Assembly: GCA_036503065.1 (NCBI GenBank)
Contig: DASXXM010000053.1
Coordinates: 1-52,486 of the forward strand
DNA length: 52,486 nt
DNA from: DATEPR01 sp036503065
GTDB lineage: Bacteria; Actinomycetota; Actinomycetes; Mycobacteriales; Pseudonocardiaceae
Direction: 5' to 3'
Below the pieces are notes generated by a model. That model ran no database searches. It was given only the letters and a program-made list of their open reading frames with translations, and had not been told where the DNA came from. The translations under genes were made by a program, and so were the position numbers. Shown here one piece after another: positions 42,204 through 50,715 of this stretch (within the stretch, counting starts at the first letter, position 1; each line of letters begins with the position of its first letter).

Positions 42204-44987
42204 TCACCGGCCACTGTGGGCAGTCGGATCCGGCGGCGGAAGTTCGTCGTTTCGTTCGTGCATCACGTTGGTGAGCTGGACCCGGGAGCGAACGCCGAGC
42301 TTGGCGAAGGCCGAGCGCAGGTGGGTGCCGACCGTGTTCACCGACACTCCCAGCTCCTCGGCGGCGGCCTTGTTCGTGTGTCCGGCGCCGACCAACCGGG
42401 CGACCTTCAGCTCCGACTGGGTCAGCGCCTGCCAGCCGGTCGCCGGCCGCGGCCCGACCGCGAGCCACTTGGCGCGGCGCACACCGGCCTGCCGCAGCGC
42501 GTTCTGCACCTCGACCAGGGGCCCGGTCGCGCCGACGCTCCGGTAGATCTCCCAGGCCCGGTCGAGTACCTCGGCACCTTCCTGTTTGCGGTCCCGACGC
42601 AACAACTCGACGCCGAGATCGGCGTACGCACTGGCCCGCATCATCGGTCGCGGGCTGTGCGCCAGGATCGTGGCGCCGCGCTCCAGCAGGTCCAGGTCCT
42701 GGCACACCAGCCCGTGTAGCTGCAGCGCGGTGCCGGTGAAGCTGGCCACGTCGGGATTCCGGTCGGCCCCGAGATCGGCCAGCACGAGCACCTCGTCGGT
42801 GAACTTCTGGTCCCCGGCCAGCAGGCCGATGTAGGTGAGCAGACGCAGCCACCCGGGTTTCCACGGCCACGGGTCGCGTCCCTCCCGGCCGGCGAACACC
42901 AACGGGGACAACAGCGCCGCGGCCTCGGCGGCATCGCCCTCGTCCGCTGTCACCCAGCCTCGGACGAGCAGCAGCGACGGAACACGGAACTCGTCGTCCG
43001 GCCCGGCGGGCCCGAATCCCGCCGTCAGCCGGCGGCGGGCCTCGGCGACGTCGCCGCGTTGCAGGGACACCAGGCTCAGCAGTGACGCGGCATCGATGCC
43101 GCACGAGTAGCTGCCCCGTTCCAGGGCGAGGTCGAGCAGTGTCCGGGCGCCGGCCTCGGCTTCGTCGAAACGGGCCAGGTTGTAGTCCCACCAGATCTGC
43201 GAGTAGATCAGCGACAGGAAGACCGTGCCCTTGTCCAGGCCCAGGTCCCTGCGGGCCGTCCGCAACATCACCTCGGCGTCGTGGAAGCGGTCGAGATACT
43301 GGAGTCCCTGGAACTCCTGGCCGATGTGGGTCGGTCCGGACACCGCTCGCAGGGCGCGATAGTGGCGCAACGACTCGACGTGATCGCCACGGTTGCGGGA
43401 CACCTCGGCCAGGGCATGCCATGCGAGTGCGCGCGCGTCGTCGTCATCGGCGCGTTCGGCTTCGCGCAGCGCGTGCTCGGCCGTTGTCGCCGCGCTGCAC
43501 GCCGGTTCGACCCGCGACAGCGCGAGCGCCTGCAACGCGACCAGCCGCGCACGCAGCACCGGCGAGAGTCCCGGGCGGCCCAGCGCCGTCGTGCTGCGCT
43601 CGACCGATGCCCGCCACCGGCCGGTGAGCCAGAGGGCCCTGGCGACGGCGATCTCGATCCGCCCTGCCGACTCGTCGTCGTCGACGTGGGCCAGCAGCAG
43701 GTCGGCTACCTCGATGGCGTCCGAGCACCGCTGGACGAGGCTGAGCAGCTCGACACACCGCTGCCCGAGTGCCAGCCAGGAGTCCTGATTTGGTCGCACC
43801 GCGTGGAAAGCGGCGAGGATCAGCTCGGTGGCGGCCTCGGGCATGGACCCGGCCGCGCGGTTCGCGGCGTCGGCCAGTATCGCCGCGCCGGCTTCGTCGC
43901 CGGGGACGATGGCCGCGCGGGCATGGGTGGCGATCGTGAGCGGATCGCTGTCGGTGTCGTGGAGATACCGCGCGCAGCGCTGGTGCAGGGCGCGGCGGGT
44001 GCGGTCGGTGAGGTCCGCGTAGACCGCCTGGCGGATCAGGTCGTGCCGGAACACCAGCCGGCCGGCCCGGTCGCCGTCGAGCAGGCAGGCCCGGACCACG
44101 GCATCGATGCCCGCGGTGATCTCCTCGGCGGTGTGCTCCGGCAGCAGGGCGTCGGCGTCCTCGGGCGCGAGCGCCTGGCCGAACACGGCGGCGATGGTGA
44201 TCAGATCCGCCGCCGCCGGTTCGAGCTCCCTCACCCGCCTGCGCACGCCGAGCACGAACTCGGCGGGGATGTCGTGATCGGCGTCGCCCCGGACCACGCC
44301 GGTCAGGATGTGCGTGGCGAAGAACGGGTTGCCGCCGACGCCGGCCAGCATTCGACTCACGCCGGCCGATGGCGGACGACCGAGCCGGTCCGTGGCCATC
44401 GCGGCGATGTCGGATGCGGACAGCGGCCCGAGTTCGATGGCTTCGACCGGACAGTGCACGAAGGTGGCGTCCTTGAGGTCGTCGACGAGCCCGCCGGCCG
44501 TGCTCCTGCTGGTGAACAGCCACAGGATCGAGCACCCGGACAGCCGGCCCGGCAGCGCGCGCAGCACGAACCGGGTGATCGGGTCGGCCCACTGGGTGTC
44601 GTCGACGCCGATCAGCAGGGGCCGGTCCCGCGACAGTCGCTCCAGGAGCGCGGCCAGGTCCTCGAGCAGCAGCAGCGGCTCGGTGGTCCGCGCCACCAGG
44701 TCCGCCAGATCGGTTGCCGAGACCAGCGGGCGGGTGCCCGAGCGCAGCGCCAGCAGCAGCGGCGCGGCGGGCGATATCCGGCCGATCTGGTCGGCCTTGC
44801 CGACCGCGCAGGCGAAGGTCATCCGCGCGGCCTGCGTGACGATCTCGGCGAACACCGCGGACTTGCCGATCCCGGGTTCGCCCTCGACGAGGATCACGCC
44901 GCCATGGCCGTGCCCACGGACGCGACGGGCGACCCCCAACGCGGTGGCCATGGCCCGCGAACGGCCACGCAGCACGACCTTCGACAC
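42204..44987 (-). CDS. LuxR-family LAL regulator (ATP-binding large type)
   Basis: A 927-residue regulator with an N-terminal AAA ATPase (Walker A VEGEPGIGKSA at about 36; Walker B LLIGVDDTQWADP), a long helical repeat middle and a C-terminal LuxR helix-turn-helix (LTQSELKVARLVGAGHTNKAAAEELGVSVNTVGTHL). LALs activate antibiotic or catabolic genes on binding an effector and ATP. It is divergent from the tautomerase/crotonase pair and may control them. Confidence 0.9.
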   Translation of the reverse strand: MSKVVLRGRSRAMATALGVARRVRGHGHGGVILVEGEPGIGKSAVFAEIVTQAARMTFACAVGKADQIGRISPAAPLLLALRSGTRPLVSATDLADLVARTTEPLLLLEDLAALLERLSRDRPLLIGVDDTQWADPITRFVLRALPGRLSGCSILWLFTSRSTAGGLVDDLKDATFVHCPVEAIELGPLSASDIAAMATDRLGRPPSAGVSRMLAGVGGNPFFATHILTGVVRGDADHDIPAEFVLGVRRRVRELEPAAADLITIAAVFGQALAPEDADALLPEHTAEEITAGIDAVVRACLLDGDRAGRLVFRHDLIRQAVYADLTDRTRRALHQRCARYLHDTDSDPLTIATHARAAIVPGDEAGAAILADAANRAAGSMPEAATELILAAFHAVRPNQDSWLALGQRCVELLSLVQRCSDAIEVADLLLAHVDDDESAGRIEIAVARALWLTGRWRASVERSTTALGRPGLSPVLRARLVALQALALSRVEPACSAATTAEHALREAERADDDDARALAWHALAEVSRNRGDHVESLRHYRALRAVSGPTHIGQEFQGLQYLDRFHDAEVMLRTARRDLGLDKGTVFLSLIYSQIWWDYNLARFDEAEAGARTLLDLALERGSYSCGIDAASLLSLVSLQRGDVAEARRRLTAGFGPAGPDDEFRVPSLLLVRGWVTADEGDAAEAAALLSPLVFAGREGRDPWPWKPGWLRLLTYIGLLAGDQKFTDEVLVLADLGADRNPDVASFTGTALQLHGLVCQDLDLLERGATILAHSPRPMMRASAYADLGVELLRRDRKQEGAEVLDRAWEIYRSVGATGPLVEVQNALRQAGVRRAKWLAVGPRPATGWQALTQSELKVARLVGAGHTNKAAAEELGVSVNTVGTHLRSAFAKLGVRSRVQLTNVMHERNDELPPPDPTAHSGR

Positions 44988-45282
44988 GGCCTACCTCCGG
45001 CTCCAGGGGCATCCGGTCCAGCACAGCACACGGCGCACGTGACGGACACCCGAGTCGGCCCGAAACAGCCGAACCGTGGCGGATGAGCCACCGGGGTGCG
45101 TCCCGGTCAACCGGCACCACGACCTCCTGGCCGAGGGCGATATGCATGCCGTGACCGGATCATCGCAGGTGGGACAGCTCCATCACATGAACAGGTGAGT
45201 GATCGGTACATCCGACCACCGCAGACTGGGCGCATCGAAAACGGACTCGTCGTGAGCCGTTGCACCGGAAGGAACCATGACC

Positions 45283-45705
45283 ATGCCCATGATCGACGCC
45301 TACGCACCGAAGGGCCTGATCGCCGACCGGCACAAGCTGGCGCAGGACCTCGCCCGCACGGTCATGCGGTGGGAGCAGGCCCCCGAGATCCCGTTCTTCC
45401 TGGACAACACCGCGGGGTTCGTCCACGAGCTGGAGCCGGCGGCGTTCGCCACCGCGGCCGGGGACAGCCACAGCGTGCGCGTCCAGGTGACCACCAACGC
45501 CGGTGCGCTCAACCGCGACCAGCAGCTCGGCCTGGTCAAGGACATCACCGCCCTGGTCGCCGACGCGGCAGGCGACCCCACCCTGACCGAACGCACCTGG
45601 GTGACGCTCGGCGAGGCCGTGCCCGGCGGCTGGGGCATCGCGGGCCACGCGTACACCAACGAGGACATCGTCCAGCACGTCCGCACGCTGCTCGGCAAGG
45701 CGTAG
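45283..45705 (+). CDS. tautomerase-superfamily protein
   Basis: A ~140-residue 4-oxalocrotonate tautomerase-like protein. Starting at ATG 45283 puts proline directly after the initiator Met (MPMIDAYAPKG), so Met removal would give the catalytic Pro1; an ATG 6 bp upstream lies closer to AAGGAA. The C-terminal part carries RTWVTLGEAVPGGWGIAG. It likely isomerises enol/keto forms in a catabolic step with the adjacent crotonase. Confidence 0.75.
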   Translation: MPMIDAYAPKGLIADRHKLAQDLARTVMRWEQAPEIPFFLDNTAGFVHELEPAAFATAAGDSHSVRVQVTTNAGALNRDQQLGLVKDITALVADAAGDPTLTERTWVTLGEAVPGGWGIAGHAYTNEDIVQHVRTLLGKA

Positions 45706-45738
45706 CGGCGCCCTGAAAGTCCACTGTGGAGAGAACGC

Positions 45739-46548
45739 ATGCGGCAGTTCTCCTTGTCCAGGCCGGCGGCCGGCTTCCTGCGCGCAACGTTCGACCGGCC
45801 GCCGGTCAACCTGCTCGACGGCGACACGATCGGCGAACTGGCCGACATCACCGAGATCCTGGACACGGATCCGGAACTGCGCGTGGTGGTGTTCGACAGC
45901 GTCAACCCGGACTTCTTCATGGCACGCTACGACCTGTCGGCCACGCCACCCGATCCCGCCGACCCGTTCGCCGGGCTGTCGGCGTTCGCGGACGTGTCCA
46001 GGCGGATCAGCGACAGCCCGGTGATCAGCATCGCCTCGATCCGTGGCCGAGCGCGTGGCGGCGGGAACGAGCTGGCCCTCGCCTGCGACATGCGGTTCGC
46101 GAGCCTGGAGAACGCGCTGCTGGGCCAGCCTGAGGTGCCATCGGGGATGCTGCCCAGCGGTGGCGGCATCGAACGGCTGACCGCGTTGGTCGGCCGTGCC
46201 AGGGCCATCGAGATCGTGGTGACCGGGGACGACTACGACGCCACCACCGCGCAACGGTACGGCTGGATCAACCGCGCGGTCCCGGACACCGAGCTCGACG
46301 CGTTCGTGGACCGGATGGCCCGCCGCATCGCCTCGTTCGACCGCGCCGCGGTGGCGGTCGCCAAACGACTCGTCGCCCGGCGCACCACGATGGCCGAGTC
46401 CGACCTGGCCGAGACGATCGCCGCGTTGCCCACCGTGGCGGCAGCCACCCGGCAACGCCGGGCACAGCTGCGTGAACGGGCCCAACGCCTCGGTGCCGAC
46501 TTCGAACTGCGTCTCGGGCACCACCTGGGGCCGGACGACGCCGTGTGA
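45739..46548 (+). CDS. enoyl-CoA hydratase/isomerase (crotonase) family
   Basis: A 269-residue crotonase with oxyanion-hole segments RGRARGGGNELALACDMRFAS and LGQPEVPSGMLPSGGGIERL. The usual catalytic Glu positions are partly replaced, so the exact reaction (hydration, isomerisation or hydrolysis of an acyl-CoA) cannot be told. It lies 33 bp after the tautomerase gene, probably co-transcribed. Confidence 0.85.
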   Translation: MRQFSLSRPAAGFLRATFDRPPVNLLDGDTIGELADITEILDTDPELRVVVFDSVNPDFFMARYDLSATPPDPADPFAGLSAFADVSRRISDSPVISIASIRGRARGGGNELALACDMRFASLENALLGQPEVPSGMLPSGGGIERLTALVGRARAIEIVVTGDDYDATTAQRYGWINRAVPDTELDAFVDRMARRIASFDRAAVAVAKRLVARRTTMAESDLAETIAALPTVAAATRQRRAQLRERAQRLGADFELRLGHHLGPDDAV

Positions 46549-46633
46549 GGCGTGCACGGGTTCGCCCACGTCGGTCGCGCCTCACCTGTTCGTGTTGTGT
46601 CGCCGTCGCACGGGGCGGTGGTCTGCTTCGACC

Positions 46634-46993
46634 GTGAGCGTCGTCCTGGGGATCAGCGTCGAGTGCGCCAATACGGCGCTGGTCGCGCGGTTCTGGGCGA
46701 AGGCCCTGGGCACCGAGATCGACCAGCGGGTGGCCGGCGATGTGGTCGTGCTGAGGGCGGGCGTGCTGTGCCTGACCTTCCGTCAGGTGACGGGAGGCAA
46801 GTTCGTCCGGAACAGGGTGCGTCTCGACCTGATCACCCACGACTTCGAGTTCGAGACCGCGCGAATGCTGTCCCTGGGCGCCGTCCGGCTGGTGGACGTC
46901 GTCGACGGCAGCCGGCGCTGGACGACCTTCGCGGATGTCGAGGGCAACGAGTTCGACCTCATCGACGGCACTGAGTGGTATGCGAGCAGCTGA
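46634..46993 (+). CDS. VOC-family protein
   Basis: A 119-residue glyoxalase-like VOC protein: LGISVECANTALVARFWAKALG and WTTFADVEGNEFDLIDG are the first and last strands. The GTG start (46634) has no clear ribosome binding site and is uncertain. Function is unknown. Confidence 0.65.
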   Translation: MSVVLGISVECANTALVARFWAKALGTEIDQRVAGDVVVLRAGVLCLTFRQVTGGKFVRNRVRLDLITHDFEFETARMLSLGAVRLVDVVDGSRRWTTFADVEGNEFDLIDGTEWYASS

Positions 46994-47019
46994 TGCCGAC
47001 TGGGGCTATGATCTCAACC

Positions 47020-47295
47020 ATGTCGGAGGGCCAGACTCCGTTGACCCCGGATCAGATGCTGCCGGATGGCTTGGACGGCCGTGACATCAAGGGCACGTAC
47101 GTCCGCAAGGGTACGGTGGGCGCCTTCGTGCAGAACGTCAAATCGCTTGGCGCCACGCAACCGGGTACGCCCGACTACGAGCTGTTGGCAGACCAGATCC
47201 GTGCTGCCAGGCCGATGCTGGAAGCGCTGGATATCTTTGACGTGTTCGAAGTCCGAGATCCGCGTATCGCCGCGTTGCTCGATTCCCAGGACTGA
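47020..47295 (+). CDS. small protein of unknown function
   Basis: A 91-residue soluble protein containing LPDGLDGRDIKGTYVRKGTVGAF and a helical C-terminus. I recognise no family. ATG 47020 is the first in a plausible context; ATG 47008 is an alternative. It stands convergent to the TetR gene. Confidence 0.55.
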   Translation: MSEGQTPLTPDQMLPDGLDGRDIKGTYVRKGTVGAFVQNVKSLGATQPGTPDYELLADQIRAARPMLEALDIFDVFEVRDPRIAALLDSQD

Positions 47296-47346
47296 GCGCC
47301 GGGACCACTGTAGATAGTGACCGCATCGGGCACGGGACCGCGCGGT

Positions 47347-47928
47347 TCATGCGAGGTGTGGTCGCAGTCCGTCCATGAGTAGCACCAGGAATCGGTCGGT
47401 GTGATCGGGCCGCTGTTCTGTGGCCCAGGCCAGCGAACAGGCCAGGACGAACACGTCACCGGAGTCGACGTCCGTGCGTGCCTCGCCGGCCTGTTGGGCG
47501 TCGTGCAACAGTTGTGTGCCGGCGGTTCGCATCGCGTGGCACGAGGCGTAGAGCTGTGAGGACTCGTCGCGCAGGGTGGCCAGGACCGACGCCGGGACGC
47601 CCCGGTAGGCGGTGGTACGGGCGGCGAACTGTCGCAGCCAGCCGCTCAGTGCGTCGCTGGGGGAGAGGGTGCCACGAAGTTCGCGGGCCAGCGCGGTCAG
47701 CGACTCGAACCGGTCGTGCAGCAACGCTTCCAGTAGTGCGTCACGAGTGGGGAAATGCCGATACAGCGTGCCGATCCCGACTCCCGCGCGGCGGGCGATG
47801 TCCTCCAGTGACGCGGCCGTGCCGTGCTCGGCGAACGAGCTCTCGGCTTCGGCCAGTAGGCGCTCGTAGTTGTGCCGGGCGTCGGCCCGCATCGGCCGGG
47901 TAGGGCTCGAACGGGCATCGGCCGGCAT
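47347..47928 (-). CDS. TetR-family transcriptional regulator
   Basis: A 193-residue TetR protein with helix-turn-helix AASLEDIARRAGVGIGTLYRHFPTRDALLEALL and a C-terminal ligand-binding domain of the SbtR-like type. ATG 47928 has GGGAG 6 bp upstream. Two palindromes in the gap to the divergent luciferase-like gene are its likely operators. Confidence 0.9.
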   Translation of the reverse strand: MPADARSSPTRPMRADARHNYERLLAEAESSFAEHGTAASLEDIARRAGVGIGTLYRHFPTRDALLEALLHDRFESLTALARELRGTLSPSDALSGWLRQFAARTTAYRGVPASVLATLRDESSQLYASCHAMRTAGTQLLHDAQQAGEARTDVDSGDVFVLACSLAWATEQRPDHTDRFLVLLMDGLRPHLA

Positions 47929-47949
47929 CGGATCTCCCGTGTTGCTATT

Positions 47950-47999
47950 CGGAGGCACCCTCCGTAAGGTCTGCCCCAGGTAATCGGAGTCTACCTCCG
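47950..47999. promoter_or_regulatory. two TetR operator-like palindromes
   Basis: Sites 47950-47964 (cggaggcaccctccg, perfect 6-bp arms) and 47985-47999 (cggagtctacctccg, one arm mismatch) share CGGAGkCwmCCTCCG and start 35 bp apart. They fill the space between divergent TetR and luciferase-like genes. Confidence 0.65.
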
Positions 48000-48022
48000 G
48001 TTGATGGTCGAACGGAGATGCC

Positions 48023-48994
48023 ATGGCAACGACGGAGACGGGACATCGCACCAGCCAGCGACTCGGCCGGATCGGGGTGTGGTTACCGGGCCCGGTGCTC
48101 CAGTCCGGTTCGATCGACGTGCGGCGTCGGCAGGTGGCTAGGATCGAGTCGCTCGGCTATCGCTCGCTGTGGACCGGTGAGACCCCGGGCGGCGGCGATG
48201 TCTTCGTCCTCCTGGGGTCCCTGTTGGCCGTGACCGATCGCCTGGTGGCGGGTTCGGGTATCGCCAACGTCTGGTCCCGACCTGCGGTGACCGCGTACGG
48301 CGCCGCCGCCACACTGGTCGACGCCTACCCGGACCGGTTCGTGCTCGGCTTGGGCGTTGGCTACCCGCGGCAGGCCGAACTCGTCGGCCATGACTACGGC
48401 AAACCACTGGCCACGATGCGCGGCTACCTGGACAGGTTCGGGGCGGCGCCGGCCGGTTCGCTGATTCCGGTCAAGGACGTGGGCCCGCGGGCGCCAGTGG
48501 TGTTGGCGGCGGTCGGGCCCAAGATGCTGGCACTGGCCGGGGAACGAACCGACGGCGCCCACCCGTTCGCCCAGCCGGTCGCCAATACCGCGCAGGCCAG
48601 GAAGATCCTCGGTCCCGACAAACTGCTGATCCCCGAGCAGGCCGTGGCGTTCGACCCGGATCCGGCCGTCGCGAGGCGGGCGGCCCGCGAGTACCGGGAG
48701 CGCGGTGCCGCCATGATGATCAAGGCAGGACTCGACCCGGTCACGATGCCGTACGGGCGCAACCTGCTCCGGCTGGGTTACACCGTGGCGGACATCACCG
48801 GGATCAGTGACCGGCTGGTCGACGACGTGATCGCCCACGGCGACGAGGCAGCGATCGCGGACCGCGTCGGTGCGCACCTCGCGGCCGGCGCGGACCACGT
48901 GCTCGTCCATCCGGTGGGGCAGGACCTGACCGCGGCCGCGGACACCCTGGAACGCCTCGCCCCCGCACTGGCCGAACTGGAGACGGCCCGGTGA
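48023..48994 (+). CDS. luciferase-like (LLM) F420/flavin oxidoreductase
   Basis: A 323-residue LLM-class protein: IGVWLPGPVLQSGS, IESLGYRSLWTGETP, GSGIANVWSRPAVTAYGAAATLVDAYPDRFVLGLGVG match the TIGR03620-type F420-dependent group. It probably reduces or oxidises a small molecule using F420 or FMN. GGAG lies 7 bp before ATG 48023. It is divergent from TetR, which probably represses it. Confidence 0.87.
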   Translation: MATTETGHRTSQRLGRIGVWLPGPVLQSGSIDVRRRQVARIESLGYRSLWTGETPGGGDVFVLLGSLLAVTDRLVAGSGIANVWSRPAVTAYGAAATLVDAYPDRFVLGLGVGYPRQAELVGHDYGKPLATMRGYLDRFGAAPAGSLIPVKDVGPRAPVVLAAVGPKMLALAGERTDGAHPFAQPVANTAQARKILGPDKLLIPEQAVAFDPDPAVARRAAREYRERGAAMMIKAGLDPVTMPYGRNLLRLGYTVADITGISDRLVDDVIAHGDEAAIADRVGAHLAAGADHVLVHPVGQDLTAAADTLERLAPALAELETAR

Positions 48995-49070
48995 CTGGTC
49001 AACAGTCTGGTTTGTCACCTGCGGAATTTGAGTATCCGCTCCCCGCCACTTTCAACATATAGCGCACCGG

Positions 49071-49090
49071 GGGGCTTGCGGCAAGACCCC
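49071..49090. promoter_or_regulatory. rifamycin-associated element (RAE)
   Basis: The imperfect inverted repeat ggggcttgcggcaagacccc agrees, from memory, with the published RAE consensus (GGGGCTTGCGGCAAGgCCCC) at all but one position. RAEs lie upstream of rifampicin-inactivating genes in actinomycetes and are linked to rifampicin induction. This one lies 136 bp upstream of the rifampicin monooxygenase start. Confidence 0.85.
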
Positions 49091-49226
49091 GGTCGTGCCG
49101 CAGAATCTCCGGCCGTGGCCAGTACCTGCGGAAATCAGGGATTCGCGAACTACGGGTGCTCGCGGATGTGGGCCGCCGAACCGCGCGGCGCAGCTGGCCG
49201 AAATACAACCGGTTGAATGGGGCTTC

Positions 49227-50654
49227 ATGTTCGATGTGATCATCGCAGGCGGCGGACCGACCGGCTTGATGCTGGCCGGCGAGTTGCGGCTGCACGGTGT
49301 GGGCGTGCTCGTGCTGGAGAAGGAGGCGGAGCCGAACAAGGTGGTCCGTGCGCTCGGTCTGCACGTGCGCAGCATCGAGGTGATGGACCAGCGCGGTCTG
49401 CTCGAACAGCTTCTCGCGCTGGGCGCGCAGTACCCGCTCGGCGGTTACTTCGCCGGCATCGCCAAGCCGACGCCGGACCGGCTGGACACCGCACATCCCT
49501 ACATCCTCGGCATCCCGCAGCCCACCGTCGATCGCCTGCTGGCCGAGCACGCCGCCGCGCTTGGCGCCGAGATCCGGCGTGGCCGCGAACTGGTCGGGCT
49601 GAGCCAGGACGACCATGGCGTGAGCGCCGAGCTGGCCGACGGGACGCAACTGCGCTCGCGCTATCTCGTCGGCTGCGACGGCGGCCGCAGCACGGTGCGC
49701 AAGCTGCTCGACGTCGGCTTCCCGGGGGAGCCCGCCAGGCTCGAGTGGCTGCTGGGCGAGATGGAGGTGGCCGTGCCGGCCGACGAGCTGGCCGCCGCAA
49801 TGGCCGAAGTCCGCAATACCGAGATGCGGTTCGGCATCGGGCCGTTCGGGGACGAAGGGGTGTACCGCGTCGTCGTGCCCGCCGGGGGAGTGGCCGGGGA
49901 CCGCACGCCGCCGACCCTCGATGAGGTCAAGCACCAGCTGCGGGTGGTCACGGGCACCGACTTCGGCGTGCACTCACCGCGCTGGCTGTCCCGCTTCGGC
50001 GACGGCACCCGGCTGGCCGACCGCTACCGGGTCGGCCGGGTGCTGCTGGCAGGCGACGCGGCGCACATCCACCCGCCGATCGGCGGGCAGGGCCTCAATC
50101 TCGGTGTCCAGGACGCGTTCAACCTGGGTTGGAAGCTGGCCGCCGAGGTCGGCGGCTGGGCCCCGGCGGGGCTGCTGGACAGCTACCACACCGAACGGCA
50201 CCCGGTGGCCGCCGACGTGCTGGACTACACCCGCGCGCAGAGCGAGCTGATGTCCGCGGAGCCGGGTCCGCAGGCGGTGCGCAGGCTGGTGTCGGAGCTG
50301 ATGGACTTCGATGAGGTGAACCGGTACCTGATCGAGAAGCTGACCGCGATCGGGGTCCGCTACGACTTCGGTGAGGGGCATGACCTGCTCGGCAGGCGGC
50401 TGCGGGACGTGGCGCTGAAGCAGGGGCGCCTCTACGGGCTGATGCACGGCGGCCGCGGGCTGCTGCTCGACCAGACCGGCCGGCTCTCGGTGGCGGGCTG
50501 GGCGGACCGGGTCGATCACGTCATCGACGTCAGCGAGGAACTCGACGTGCCCGCCGTGCTCCTGCGGCCGGATGGCCACGTGGCGTGGGTCGGCGACGAT
50601 CAGCAGGATCTGCGCAGCCAGCTGCCACGGTGGTTCGGCGCTGCCGCCACTTGA
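49227..50654 (+). CDS. rox: rifampicin monooxygenase (Rox)
   Basis: A 475-residue class A FAD monooxygenase: GGGPTGLMLAGELRLHG, the DG motif GCDGGRSTVRKLL and the GD motif LLAGDAAHIHPPIGGQGLNL. The sequence follows known Rox/RIFMO proteins closely throughout (for example VVRALGLHVRSIEVMDQRG and GLMHGGRGLLLDQTGRLSVA). It hydroxylates the naphthoquinone of rifampicin and opens the ansa bridge, giving resistance. An RAE lies upstream, and induction by rifamycins is expected. Confidence 0.93.
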   Translation: MFDVIIAGGGPTGLMLAGELRLHGVGVLVLEKEAEPNKVVRALGLHVRSIEVMDQRGLLEQLLALGAQYPLGGYFAGIAKPTPDRLDTAHPYILGIPQPTVDRLLAEHAAALGAEIRRGRELVGLSQDDHGVSAELADGTQLRSRYLVGCDGGRSTVRKLLDVGFPGEPARLEWLLGEMEVAVPADELAAAMAEVRNTEMRFGIGPFGDEGVYRVVVPAGGVAGDRTPPTLDEVKHQLRVVTGTDFGVHSPRWLSRFGDGTRLADRYRVGRVLLAGDAAHIHPPIGGQGLNLGVQDAFNLGWKLAAEVGGWAPAGLLDSYHTERHPVAADVLDYTRAQSELMSAEPGPQAVRRLVSELMDFDEVNRYLIEKLTAIGVRYDFGEGHDLLGRRLRDVALKQGRLYGLMHGGRGLLLDQTGRLSVAGWADRVDHVIDVSEELDVPAVLLRPDGHVAWVGDDQQDLRSQLPRWFGAAAT

Positions 50655-50715
50655 GTTATCGACCCAGGCCACAGTCCACGTCACCGCGATCAATGAGTGG
50701 CTAGGATCACCGTGT

